Below are positions 1 to 7,485 of a stretch of DNA of 22,968 nucleotides, one piece after another (positions within the stretch are counted from its first letter, which is position 1; each line of letters opens with the position of its first letter). Below the pieces are notes generated by a model. That model saw only the letters and a program-made list of their open reading frames with translations. It was not told the origin of the DNA and made no database searches. This DNA comes from Sulfurovum sp. GTDB lineage: Bacteria > Campylobacterota > Campylobacteria > Campylobacterales > Sulfurovaceae. The position numbers and the translations under genes were made by a program. The DNA is taken from positions 1 to 22,968 of the forward strand of contig JADGDL010000035.1 of NCBI GenBank assembly GCA_016744875.1, in the 5' to 3' direction.

Positions 1-1205
1 GTTTTAGACAAGATCACAAGCTCTTTTTTAACTATCTTTTCTCTCTCTTCTGATATTTTACGTTCTGTGACATCCATCGCTGATGAGATAATCGTGCGTT
101 TTCCATCAATCATACCTGAAGGAGCGGAACTGAATTGCCAGGTAATCTCTTCTCTATTCTTATTTAAAAAAGTGAACTCACCTTCGTTTTCTTTTTCAGT
201 AATATCATAGAGAAAAGAGATATGTGCTTTAGTCTTGGCTCTAATTTCAATATCATCATAGACACAATTGAGCAAAGCATCAATACTTGGAATCTCTTCT
301 TGAGAATAACCACTAAGGTCCATCCATGCCTGATTAATCATAAGAACGATACCATCTTCGTTGTGCAACATCATAGGGTTTGGTGCATCTTGTATGATAC
401 TTTCTAGCTCTTGTTTTTTCTGTTGAAGCTGTTCTGCTTGAAATAGCAGTTTTTGTTTAGATACAACCTGCTCTGTGATATCATTAGTAACACCATGCCA
501 TAAAATACTACCGTCTATAAGTTTTTCTGGCTTTGCTTCCCCCTCAAGCCAACATAGACCTTTTTTTGGTAGATTAACCCTATATTGTAAGTTCCACACT
601 TTCATTGTTTGTGCTGATTCTTTAATTGAAGCTTCAATCATACTCAAATCATCTGGATGTATGTATTTAAGGGAAAGGCTTGCGTCGTGAATAACATCTT
701 GGGGAGATATTTCATATATATTTTCTACACCCTTACTTATATAAGGAATACTCATTCTTCCATCTGGATAAAGTCTATATTGATAAATAGCTCCTGGTAC
801 ATTCTCTGTTAGTTTATGAAGCAGTTCATAGTTCACTTTAGTCTGCTCTAAAATACTTTGCTCTGTAATATTAGTATCAATACCTTCATATCCTAGCCAT
901 ATTCCATCTTCATCATAAACAGGTACTCCACTTGTTTTCAGAATAACAATTGAACCATCTTTATGTATATTTTTATTTTCAAGTTCTTTAATGGGGGCAC
1001 GATGAATAACCAAATCTTCAAATATTTTTGATACTCTTGAAGATTCTTTTTCACTCATGAAATCGAAAGGTGTTTTTCCAATTATTTCTTCTGCTGTATA
1101 ACCTAAGAAATCAACTACATTTTGACTACAGTATGTATATTTACCAGAGGTATCCACCGCCCATAACCAATCACTAATATTTTCAAGAATTTCTTTATAA
1201 TTCAA
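1..1205 (-). CDS. Multi-PAS sensor protein, partial (C-terminal output domain beyond left edge)
   Basis: An open frame of 401 codons runs off the left edge. I place the start at a TTG (1205-1203): an in-frame TAA lies just upstream, there is no ATG, and an AGGA sits 8 bases before the TTG. Three PAS domains are readable: about residues 1-117 (ISDWLWAVDTSGKY, GYTAEEIIGK, then a TNITEQ end), 125-246 (PGAIYQYRLYPDG, YIHPDDL, NDITEQ) and 265-382 (PNPMMLHNEDG, GYSQEEI, DVTERK). Between and after them are helical, Glu/Lys-rich linkers typical of PAS signalling helices. There is no signal peptide or membrane segment, so the sensor part is cytoplasmic. The output module (histidine kinase or GGDEF/EAL) lies outside the window and cannot be named. 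A role in sensing redox state, a cofactor or a ligand is family-level inference only. Confidence 0.85.
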   Translation of the reverse strand, partial: MNYKEILENISDWLWAVDTSGKYTYCSQNVVDFLGYTAEEIIGKTPFDFMSEKESSRVSKIFEDLVIHRAPIKELENKNIHKDGSIVILKTSGVPVYDEDGIWLGYEGIDTNITEQSILEQTKVNYELLHKLTENVPGAIYQYRLYPDGRMSIPYISKGVENIYEISPQDVIHDASLSLKYIHPDDLSMIEASIKESAQTMKVWNLQYRVNLPKKGLCWLEGEAKPEKLIDGSILWHGVTNDITEQVVSKQKLLFQAEQLQQKKQELESIIQDAPNPMMLHNEDGIVLMINQAWMDLSGYSQEEIPSIDALLNCVYDDIEIRAKTKAHISFLYDITEKENEGEFTFLNKNREEITWQFSSAPSGMIDGKRTIISSAMDVTERKISEEREKIVKKELVILSK

Positions 1206-1809
1206 AATCAGAATCCTATTTTAATTACTATTAAAAATAATTTTATCTAATTAGAGCTTATATTGATGTTTTCGCAACTATACACAATTTACCTGAGAGT
1301 GAAAACCTTATAAATTTTTTAAGGTTTTAAAAATATGATATTAATAAATGAAGAAATATACAAATTATGGAATTAACAAGCGGGGGACATTTCCACTATC
1401 ATTAGTATAATTGAAAAAGAAATCATACAAGTGTTAATACACCTACTATTGCTATTTTTAATAACTGTAAAATAAAACCTAATGATCCTGTATGTATATG
1501 AAATAAAAAAGATGGACTCTTCCTACCTTTTTCTTTCATACAATAAGATTACACTCGCAATATACAAATCCTAAAGAACATTATCTACCACTTCTTTTTT
1601 TAGTAGTCTCTAGCTCCAAAAATTCCTTGATTCATAGGATTATAGTTTCAACGTCAATTAAATATGAATTCATTTAATCTATATTGATTCATTATGTTAC
1701 AATATTTTATACTTTAAGTTAAAATTAATTTAGAATTCATATTTAATTCATATTGAAATCATATTATAAAGTGTTCATTTTTTATAAAAATAACTTATGG
1801 GAGGTAATT
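1206..1809. other. AT-rich intergenic region between PAS sensor and porin operon
   Basis: About 600 bases without a supportable gene. It holds an AT-rich hairpin (1302-1310 pairing with 1320-1328, AAAACCTTA/TAAGGTTTT), a short element at 1503-1532 with a related inverted copy at 22636-22661, a 16-bp perfect inverted repeat (1656-1671 with 1733-1748), and the 11-bp-phased direct repeats listed separately. Short open stretches exist on both strands but none has a ribosome binding site or recognisable product. Confidence 0.6.
1736..1765 (+). promoter_or_regulatory. Three 8-bp direct repeats at exact 11-bp spacing (candidate OmpR-type operator)
   Basis: TTCATATT occurs at 1736-1743 and 1747-1754, and ATCATATT at 1758-1765, so start-to-start spacing is 11 bp twice. 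A reverse-oriented copy (AATATGAA) lies at 1662-1669 inside a 16-bp inverted repeat. PhoB/OmpR-family regulators are known to bind tandem direct repeats one helical turn (about 11 bp) apart. Two -10-like TATAAA hexamers follow, at 1765-1770 and 1783-1788; the second is 17 bp after the last repeat, so that repeat would sit in the -35 position. The porin ATG is at 1810. Which -10 is used cannot be told from sequence. Confidence 0.6.
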
Positions 1810-3207
1810 ATGAATAAGAAAAGCAAGGTAGTACTTTTAAGTGCAATATTGGCATCTGAGCTTGTGCTAGCAGGGGGGGATGTTAATCCAAAGGCGGAGG
1901 CTGATTTAACAGCACCTGTATTTACAGAGGCACCATACAAATATGTAAAAAAACCAATAACTGTTGATGATGGTAGAATTCACGGTTATTTAAGAGCACA
2001 CCATATCTTTAATGGTGAAGATAATGGTTATGACAAGGTAACCGGTAGTACTTTAGGTTTGGGACTAGGGTACGGTATGGAAGTTGCATCAGGACTTAAA
2101 ATAGGTGCAGAGTTTTATGGTGTTATGGATTCTGGTCTAACAGACACAGATGAGACAGCTATTGCATATGGACAATTCATGAATGAAGTTAAAAGTCCAA
2201 ATGAACTTGATGCAGGTTACACTTGGGGAGCACACATCAGATATGAAGGTGAAGGTTTCAAGGCACAAATTGCAAGAAGTCAATACAAGTCTCCTTTGAC
2301 AAATATCGTTCAGATCACGCATGTTCCAAACATGTATGAGTATGCAAGACTTGATGGAAAAGTTTTAGGTGGTAACGCGTCACTCGGTTTCATTTCTAAA
2401 ATGGCATATGGTTCTAGATCAGCAGCTGACTGGGGACTTATCGGTGAATTCACAGGAACAGCAGGTATGTTCATGAAACCATTTGATACAGGTGCAGGGC
2501 CATACTTAAAACGTGGTGACTACTACAGTATAGATGAGACACTTGCTCCTGGTACAAGCTCTTCAGACGGAATCGTTCAAGTTGGATTCGAAAAGAAGAA
2601 AGGAATGTGGGACTTCAGTATCTGGGATCAGTATGTTGACGATGCCGTAAACAACATTTACGCACAGGGTTCATATAAATGGCCATTAGGAAAAGGGAAA
2701 GTAGTTAAATTATCTGGGCATGTATGGAATCAAAATGTTTCCAACTCTACATACGAAGATAAATATGGTGGAACATTGGTTGGGGCACAAGCTTTACTCA
2801 AATGGGGTAAGTTTGTCGGTAAACTGGCATATGAGACAAAAGATGACGGTGGTCTACTTAATGCTTGGGGAGCAAATCCAGGGTACACTTCTTCGATCTT
2901 CTCTAGAAACCAATACCGTTCAAACGTAGATGCTTACAAAGCAACACTTGTATGGATGCCAATAAAAGGTCTTAAATTTGTAGCTGCTTATGCAGACTAT
3001 GGTATGTCTGATATGAAAACCGGTGGTAATATTAAAGCATCACCAACTGATGATGCAGATGAGTTAGACTTGGTAGTTGTTTACAAACCTAGACCTGATC
3101 TTACATTGAAACTATTCAATGCTAATCGTACATCAGAATATAATGGTGCAGGTGGAAAAGAGAGAACGCAAAATCATACACGTTTGATCGTGAACTTTGC
3201 TTTTTAG
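1810..3207 (+). CDS. Outer-membrane porin, OprD / Campylobacterota major porin type
   Basis: A 465-residue beta-barrel protein. The frame is open from 1753, but I choose the ATG at 1810 because GGGAGG lies directly upstream and a clean signal peptide then starts at MNKKSKVV and ends near LVLA. The mature part alternates polar and aromatic/hydrophobic residues in strand-like stretches (GLGLGYGMEVASGLKIGAEF, LKFVAAYADYG, LTLKLFNANRT). It ends in HTRLIVNFAF, the C-terminal Phe expected for Bam-dependent barrel insertion. Length and the early strand block after PVFTEAPYKYVKKPITVDDGR fit the OprD-like porins of Campylobacterota. It probably forms a diffusion channel for small anionic or nutrient solutes; substrate unknown. 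The pentaheme cytochrome gene follows after 28 bases, so the two are very likely co-transcribed. Upstream phased repeats suggest control by an OmpR-type regulator. Confidence 0.85.
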   Translation: MNKKSKVVLLSAILASELVLAGGDVNPKAEADLTAPVFTEAPYKYVKKPITVDDGRIHGYLRAHHIFNGEDNGYDKVTGSTLGLGLGYGMEVASGLKIGAEFYGVMDSGLTDTDETAIAYGQFMNEVKSPNELDAGYTWGAHIRYEGEGFKAQIARSQYKSPLTNIVQITHVPNMYEYARLDGKVLGGNASLGFISKMAYGSRSAADWGLIGEFTGTAGMFMKPFDTGAGPYLKRGDYYSIDETLAPGTSSSDGIVQVGFEKKKGMWDFSIWDQYVDDAVNNIYAQGSYKWPLGKGKVVKLSGHVWNQNVSNSTYEDKYGGTLVGAQALLKWGKFVGKLAYETKDDGGLLNAWGANPGYTSSIFSRNQYRSNVDAYKATLVWMPIKGLKFVAAYADYGMSDMKTGGNIKASPTDDADELDLVVVYKPRPDLTLKLFNANRTSEYNGAGGKERTQNHTRLIVNFAF

Positions 3208-3235
3208 AAAATAGAAATTAAAAAAGGGAGAAAAT

Positions 3236-4357
3236 ATGAAAAAGTTTTTAATTTTATGTGCTCTTAGTGGGTTTGCTTTCGCGGCAAATATGCACTTTGA
3301 GAAAAACCAAAAATGTTCAGAATGTCATCCAGCTATCTATGAGGAGTATAAAAAATCTCAGCATGGGAAAGCAACGGTCTTTGAAGATCCGATACATGCT
3401 GCAGTCTATTATAAGCATCCGCAATATAATAAAATGGATAAGTATCGTTGTGGTGCTTGTCATGTACCTACAGCAGATAATTTGAGTGGATTACTTGCAG
3501 CAAACAATGGTGTAGTACCTGATGCGGACAATGAAACACAAAATGAAGCTGTTGCATGTGCATACTGTCACAGAATTGAGGATACTGCACCTGGTAAAGC
3601 ATTTAGTAAAAATATCGTTTCGAAAGAAGCAAAAGTATATTTTTCAAATAAATCTAATCCAGCTCAATCACCTTATCATGCTGTAAAGACCAAAAAAAGT
3701 ATCTTTAAAGATGGTAAGATGTGTATGGGTTGTCATGCGCGAAAGTCAAATAAAAAAGGTTTTGATGTTTGTGAAACAGATATCAATCAAAAGGCTCCAA
3801 AGAAGAATTGTATAGAGTGTCATATGCATAAAGTTGATGGTGCACCATCTATAATGAGTAATGCTAAACAACATACATTCCATGGATTCCCTGGTCTACA
3901 TGGTGACCTTACACACCTTTCTCAGTATATTGGTATGGATATCTCTACCAAAGATGATATGAAAATGTTTACTGTAAGAATTGACCATGATGTACCGCAT
4001 GCAAGTCTTTTACATCCATTACGTATGGGTCTCTTAAAAGTAACAGTTAAAAGTGGATCTAAGACAATTAAAATGGAAACTAGAAAACTGGTTAAGGTCA
4101 TTGGAGGTAAAGAAGGTGCATCACCTGCTCCAACACCACCATGGTTAGCAACACAGATCATAAAAGATACAAGAATACCGGCGAACAGTTCAAAAGCATA
4201 TCCTTATGCATGGGAACTTAAAAGCGGCGATGTGATCACGGCACAATTTGGTTATTTACTGGTTAAAACACCAGCGTTGAAAAAGTTCGATCTTCAAGAT
4301 AATAAAGAAGCGAAGAAGTTTAGAATCATCAAAGAACAGTCGTTTACAGTTCAATAA
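3236..4357 (+). CDS. Periplasmic pentaheme cytochrome c, cytochrome c554-like
   Basis: A 373-residue secreted multiheme cytochrome. The signal peptide MKKFLILCALSGFAFA is followed by five CXXCH heme sites at residues 27-31, 72-76, 108-112, 163-167 and 192-196 (CSECH, CGACH, CAYCH, CMGCH, CIECH); an extra Cys179 lies in VCETD. The arrangement, with KSQHGKA after heme 1 and many free His as possible distal ligands, resembles the cytochrome c554/c' superfamily. Residues after about 220 carry no heme motif and look like a beta-rich C-terminal domain. A gggag-containing ribosome site precedes the ATG, 28 bases after the porin stop. Likely role is periplasmic electron transfer or reduction of a small nitrogen or sulfur oxyanion, with the substrate perhaps admitted by the porin; the reaction itself is not deducible. 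Transcription likely ends at the hairpin at 4372-4402. Confidence 0.85.
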   Translation: MKKFLILCALSGFAFAANMHFEKNQKCSECHPAIYEEYKKSQHGKATVFEDPIHAAVYYKHPQYNKMDKYRCGACHVPTADNLSGLLAANNGVVPDADNETQNEAVACAYCHRIEDTAPGKAFSKNIVSKEAKVYFSNKSNPAQSPYHAVKTKKSIFKDGKMCMGCHARKSNKKGFDVCETDINQKAPKKNCIECHMHKVDGAPSIMSNAKQHTFHGFPGLHGDLTHLSQYIGMDISTKDDMKMFTVRIDHDVPHASLLHPLRMGLLKVTVKSGSKTIKMETRKLVKVIGGKEGASPAPTPPWLATQIIKDTRIPANSSKAYPYAWELKSGDVITAQFGYLLVKTPALKKFDLQDNKEAKKFRIIKEQSFTVQ

Positions 4358-4371
4358 TGTAAACCAATTAT

Positions 4372-4402
4372 AGAAGTCACAAACACTAAGTTTGTGACTT
4401 CT
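4372..4402. terminator. Bidirectional terminator hairpin between convergent genes
   Basis: A perfect 12-bp stem, AGAAGTCACAAA (4372-4383) with TTTGTGACTTCT (4391-4402), and a 7-base loop. It lies between the pentaheme cytochrome stop (4357, plus) and the small secreted peptide stop (4411, minus). The U-tract is weak on both sides, so termination efficiency is uncertain, but position and stem quality fit a shared terminator. Confidence 0.7.
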
Positions 4403-4410
4403 TATCTACA

Positions 4411-4569
4411 CTATCCGCAATAACATCCATCTGCACTAAAATCATCTGATTCCATCGTATCTTCAAGCCACTCTGTAGTACTGTTTGGAAGTGCCTCATC
4501 AGCAATGATAATTGTTGGAGCACCTAGTAGGAAAAGTATTGCAAATAAGCCAATTATTTTTTTTGTCAT
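4411..4569 (-). CDS. Small secreted peptide with C-terminal Cys-Tyr-Cys-Gly
   Basis: A 52-residue open frame on the minus strand. It starts with ATG preceded by AAAGGATACAAC, a good ribosome binding site. Residues 1-23 form a textbook signal sequence: MTKK, then a hydrophobic core (LFAILFLLGAP) and an IIIA|DE cleavage-like end. The predicted mature peptide is only about 29 residues, acidic (EWLEDTMESDD) and ends ADGCYCG. No family is recognised. The paired C-terminal cysteines could bind a metal, form a disulfide or attach a cofactor; none of this is shown. It lies in the same orientation as the cytochrome/two-component operon, 136 bases downstream, with a plausible own promoter (TTGATA and TATTCT 17 bp apart on the minus strand, about 4648-4620), and ends against the cytochrome terminator. 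Confidence 0.65.
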   Translation of the reverse strand: MTKKIIGLFAILFLLGAPTIIIADEALPNSTTEWLEDTMESDDFSADGCYCG

Positions 4570-4705
4570 GTTGTATCCTTTGTGTATTTACACGAAAAGT
4601 ATACATAACTTAAACTTAGAATAAACATAATTCATAATAATATCAAAGGTTCATACTTTATAGCCAATTTATTGACAGGCTCGATGTGTTTTATTTCATC
4701 ATTTA

Positions 4706-5062
4706 TTAAGGTAGAATCAACTTTTTCTTCACATCTAAATAATCTAAAAAAATACGAATATTTTGTTTTAGACTTTTATCATCCATATCCAATACCTCTT
4801 TCATAGGAAATTTATAAAAGAATGGTGGTGGCATTATAGAGTTCTTTTTTTGAGGATCCTTCATATACTTAAATATTGCATTTTGCATCTCTTCTTGCGT
4901 ACTATAGGTCATAAGGTAACGTCGATATATCAATTGAGTGGGTATTTGTTCTTGCATATGACATTTTAAACAATTACTCTGTAACTGTTCAACTTCATAA
5001 GAAGTCTCACCAGCATACATTTCAAAATAAAACATCATACATAATATAATTACTTTTCCCAT
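4706..5062 (-). CDS. Small periplasmic monoheme cytochrome c (operon distal)
   Basis: A 118-residue protein with a short hydrophobic N-terminus (VIILCMMFYFEMYAG) acting as signal peptide and one heme site, CLKCH (residues 31-35). A likely Met ligand lies in the SIMPPP stretch (about residue 77). Residues 51-71 (MTYSTQEE, then YMKDPQ) match residues 63-83 of the cytochrome at the head of this operon (MTYETKEE, then YTLDPQ) with identical internal spacing, so the two are paralogues. The start ATG overlaps the end of the kinase gene by 13 bases, implying translational coupling. It probably carries one electron in the periplasm; its place next to a sensor kinase suggests a signalling or accessory role rather than bulk respiration. 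Confidence 0.75.
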   Translation of the reverse strand: MGKVIILCMMFYFEMYAGETSYEVEQLQSNCLKCHMQEQIPTQLIYRRYLMTYSTQEEMQNAIFKYMKDPQKKNSIMPPPFFYKFPMKEVLDMDDKSLKQNIRIFLDYLDVKKKLILP

Positions 5063-6210
5063 TGTATAGTTACCTCCGTGCCTATTCCTTCTTTTGAATG
5101 AATATCTAAAATAAATCCATAGCTTTCTACAACTTGATTTACAATATCAAGTCCCACACCAAAGCCACCTTCACTTTTATTGGCTCTTTTAAAACGACAG
5201 ACAATCGTATCTAGATCTCGTCTATGTATACCTATTCCTGTATCACTAACACTGAAGAATTCTTTAGTAAGTATTAATTTTAAAAGCCCTTCTTGCTTAT
5301 TGTATTTTATAGCATTTGTTATAATATTATCTACTAAACGTATGAGATCATTTTTATCTATTTCTACAATAACATCAACATCAATACTCATTTCAAGTTT
5401 CAATTTTTTATTTTCTGCCATTGTATTAAAATAGACCATGCGTTCTCTCATAAAATCAGATATATTCACAGGCTCAATACGTCGATAATACTCATGCTTT
5501 AAATTTAAATAGGTCAAGTCATCATATAAATGGCTCAAGGTTTTAGAAGCTATCTCAATACGCTGCAATTCTACATTCTTCTCACATTTTTTTAAAGTTT
5601 CCAACATTTCTATGTTAGTTAATATTGTACTGATCGGTGTATTTAGCTCATGCGTGGTATCTTGAATAAAAAGATTCATTTTATCCATAGCTTCCCTCAT
5701 AGGTGCGATAAAAAGCCTACCTAGGATCACCCCCAAGAGAGTAAAAAAGAAACCTGCAATCAATAAAAAAGCACCTATGTCCTTTTGAAGTTCAATAATA
5801 GGCTTTTCATCTAAATCTTTACTAATAAGTAAAAACGATGCACCCAAATAGTGTGGTTGCACCTCACTTAAATAATAAAGTTTCTGTTCATCCTTCATAT
5901 ATTGTGTTTTATCTAGTAATGGTTCAGGTGTACCTGTTCCAAAGATGTATTGTTTATCTATATCATATATGGCTGATTCTATATCAGGTCGTACAGGATA
6001 AATGAGTGTAGTATCATACTGATGGTGTAATATTCTTAATCCTGTTATGATCTTTGCTGCATCAAAATGAAGGGTGTCTCTTTGTTTATCAATAAGATGA
6101 TGTTTTTGTGCACCATAAAATATCCAGGCTGAAATAGAAAAAAGCAAAAGTGTAGAACCCAGGTAGATCAGTAAAAAACGAATTAAACTTTTTTTCTCAC
6201 TTCTTAACAA
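5050..6210 (-). CDS. Sensor histidine kinase with periplasmic domain
   Basis: A 386-residue membrane kinase. It has a first membrane helix at about residues 11-31, a periplasmic sensor region of roughly 110 residues (about 32-143) and a second helix at about 145-168. The HisKA phospho-acceptor is His187 in DTTHELNTPIS, and the HATPase domain has the N box (DNIITNAIKYN, 294-304), G1 box (DTGIGI, 323-328) and G2 box (GGFGVGL, 348-354). All catalytic motifs look intact, so it should be active. The start is a TTG at 6210 inside the end of the response regulator gene (14-base overlap), with AGGA about 10 bases upstream. No heme or metal motif is seen in the sensor region, so any redox signal would have to come through a partner, plausibly the operon's cytochromes. 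Confidence 0.9.
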   Translation of the reverse strand: MLRSEKKSLIRFLLIYLGSTLLLFSISAWIFYGAQKHHLIDKQRDTLHFDAAKIITGLRILHHQYDTTLIYPVRPDIESAIYDIDKQYIFGTGTPEPLLDKTQYMKDEQKLYYLSEVQPHYLGASFLLISKDLDEKPIIELQKDIGAFLLIAGFFFTLLGVILGRLFIAPMREAMDKMNLFIQDTTHELNTPISTILTNIEMLETLKKCEKNVELQRIEIASKTLSHLYDDLTYLNLKHEYYRRIEPVNISDFMRERMVYFNTMAENKKLKLEMSIDVDVIVEIDKNDLIRLVDNIITNAIKYNKQEGLLKLILTKEFFSVSDTGIGIHRRDLDTIVCRFKRANKSEGGFGVGLDIVNQVVESYGFILDIHSKEGIGTEVTIQWEK

Positions 6211-6865
6211 ATCTATATCCTACATTTTTAATGGTTTCTATATTTTCTTTTCCTAAAAAAGATCGTACTGTTTGGACATAAGCCCGTAAACTGCCTGAAC
6301 TTGGATTTTCATCATACTCCCATAAACGTTCAAATATTTTATCATAGGTAAGTAGTTCATTAGGAGATTCCAAAAAAAGAACAAGTAGTTTTGCCTCTTT
6401 ATTTTTAAGTGGCACTTGTTGATTATTTTTTGTTAAAAATACTTCTTTTATATCAAATGAAAATCCATTACCTAAATCTATCTTTTCTTCATAAGTACCA
6501 TAGCGACGTTTTAATAACGATTCTACACGAACAAGAAGTTCCTTTAGTGCAAAAGGCTTACGTATATAATCATCACAACCAATATCAAAACCACGTGTTA
6601 CATCTTCCACAGAGTTTAAAGAAGTGATAAAGATAGCTGGTGTCTGTAGACCATTATCACGTACAGTTTTTAAAAAGTCAAAACCATTTTGTTGTGGAAC
6701 TTTAACATCTAGAAGCATTAGATCTATATGTTTCTCATATATTATATCCTGAGCATGACGCCCATTATAAGCACACCATACTATATATCCTTGATATTCC
6801 AAAAACTGTTTTACTGTATCGCTTAACTGCTGATCGTCCTCAAGAAGTAATATAGTTGTGCTCAT
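6197..6865 (-). CDS. OmpR/PhoB-family response regulator
   Basis: A 222-residue two-domain regulator. The receiver domain has acidic residues E9/D10/D11, phospho-acceptor Asp53 (LLLDVKVP), Thr81 and Lys103 (IRKPF). The C-terminal half is a winged helix-turn-helix (about 125-222) with the PLKNKEAKLL start and the YVQTVRSFLG recognition-helix region, ending IKNVGYRFVKK as in OmpR/PhoB proteins. The gene starts 3 bases after the upstream cytochrome stop and overlaps the kinase gene by 14 bases, so it is the cognate partner of that kinase. The phased 11-bp direct repeats before the porin gene are the layout such regulators bind, so the porin/cytochrome operon is a candidate target; this link is inference. 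Confidence 0.92.
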   Translation of the reverse strand: MSTTILLLEDDQQLSDTVKQFLEYQGYIVWCAYNGRHAQDIIYEKHIDLMLLDVKVPQQNGFDFLKTVRDNGLQTPAIFITSLNSVEDVTRGFDIGCDDYIRKPFALKELLVRVESLLKRRYGTYEEKIDLGNGFSFDIKEVFLTKNNQQVPLKNKEAKLLVLFLESPNELLTYDKIFERLWEYDENPSSGSLRAYVQTVRSFLGKENIETIKNVGYRFVKK

Positions 6866-6868
6866 CTG

Positions 6869-7333
6869 TTATTTACCTTTACAAGCGTTCCCAGGACCTT
6901 GAGCACTGCCTTTTTTTTGGCAATTTTCATTTTTACATTTACGGTTGCCTTGTCCTATGCTTCCAAAATTATCATACATCCATTCAGCGATTACAGTAAG
7001 TTCTTCTTTGGTTACATTTCCTTTTTGAGATGGCATAAGCCCAAAACGCTTGATCTTATCAGCCATACATACTGCTTTATTCTCTTGAGGGTCAAGGGTA
7101 TATTCCGTGATAAACGTGACAGCTTCTTCTTTTGTCTCATATGTCATTTTAACATGTCTCATCACGCCCATAGCAGGAGGGGCAACTAAAGTAGAAATAT
7201 CACTTGGTCTCATTTTAACATGACAGGATGCACATTTTGCATCAAACAGTTTTTCACCTGAAATCTCTGCATAAGATGTAGAGGTAAAAAGAAACATTGA
7301 TCCAAGTAAGAGTAATATTATATTAGTTTTCAT
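6869..7333 (-). CDS. Periplasmic monoheme cytochrome c (operon head)
   Basis: A 154-residue protein with a clear signal peptide (MKTNIILLLLGSMFLFTSTSYA) and one heme site, CASCH (residues 34-38), in the GEKLFDAKCASCH context of class I cytochromes c. The axial Met is probably in GLMPS (98-102). An unusual Lys/Cys-rich tail follows (about 128-154; Cys133, Cys138, Cys151). It shares the MTYxTxEE...DPQ segment with the second cytochrome of the operon. The gene heads a four-gene minus-strand operon with the response regulator, kinase and second cytochrome. The ribosome site AAAAGGA lies 9 bases before the ATG. It may report periplasmic electron flow to the kinase, but only context supports this. 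Confidence 0.85.
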   Translation of the reverse strand: MKTNIILLLLGSMFLFTSTSYAEISGEKLFDAKCASCHVKMRPSDISTLVAPPAMGVMRHVKMTYETKEEAVTFITEYTLDPQENKAVCMADKIKRFGLMPSQKGNVTKEELTVIAEWMYDNFGSIGQGNRKCKNENCQKKGSAQGPGNACKGK

Positions 7334-7358
7334 TAATTATCCTTTTCGATAGATATAT

Positions 7359-7387
7359 ATTATCATAATCTATGACAGTGAATTGAA
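7359..7387 (-). promoter_or_regulatory. Candidate sigma-70 promoter of cytochrome/two-component operon
   Basis: On the minus strand TTCAAT (7387-7382) and GATAAT (7364-7359) are 17 bp apart, with a predicted transcript start about 7352, some 20 bases before the ATG at 7333. An imperfect AT-rich dyad (GTGAAT 7378-7383 with ATTCAC 7401-7406) overlaps the -35 side and could be an operator. Confidence 0.45.
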
Positions 7388-7485
7388 TATAAAATTAAAT
7401 ATTCACCTATAAAGTAAAATAATGTCATATGGTAATAATACGGAGATAAAAAAGAGATAAAATGCTTTGAGAACTACTATATTTC

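Noticed and set aside
222..690. Plus-strand open frames of 61 and 71 codons near the left edge
   Set aside because: They lie antisense to a continuous three-PAS coding frame on the minus strand and show no domain or ribosome site.
1560..1650. Short minus-strand frame reading EFLELETTKK, possibly the fossil end of a lost gene
   Set aside because: Too short, without start or ribosome site, and no family recognisable; AT-rich noncoding DNA gives such stretches by chance.
1810..4357. Porin plus multiheme cytochrome as an Mtr/PCC-like extracellular electron conduit
   Set aside because: The cytochrome has only five hemes and a normal signal peptide, and the porin is an OprD-like diffusion channel rather than an MtrB-type sheath; no outer-membrane lipoprotein cytochrome is present.
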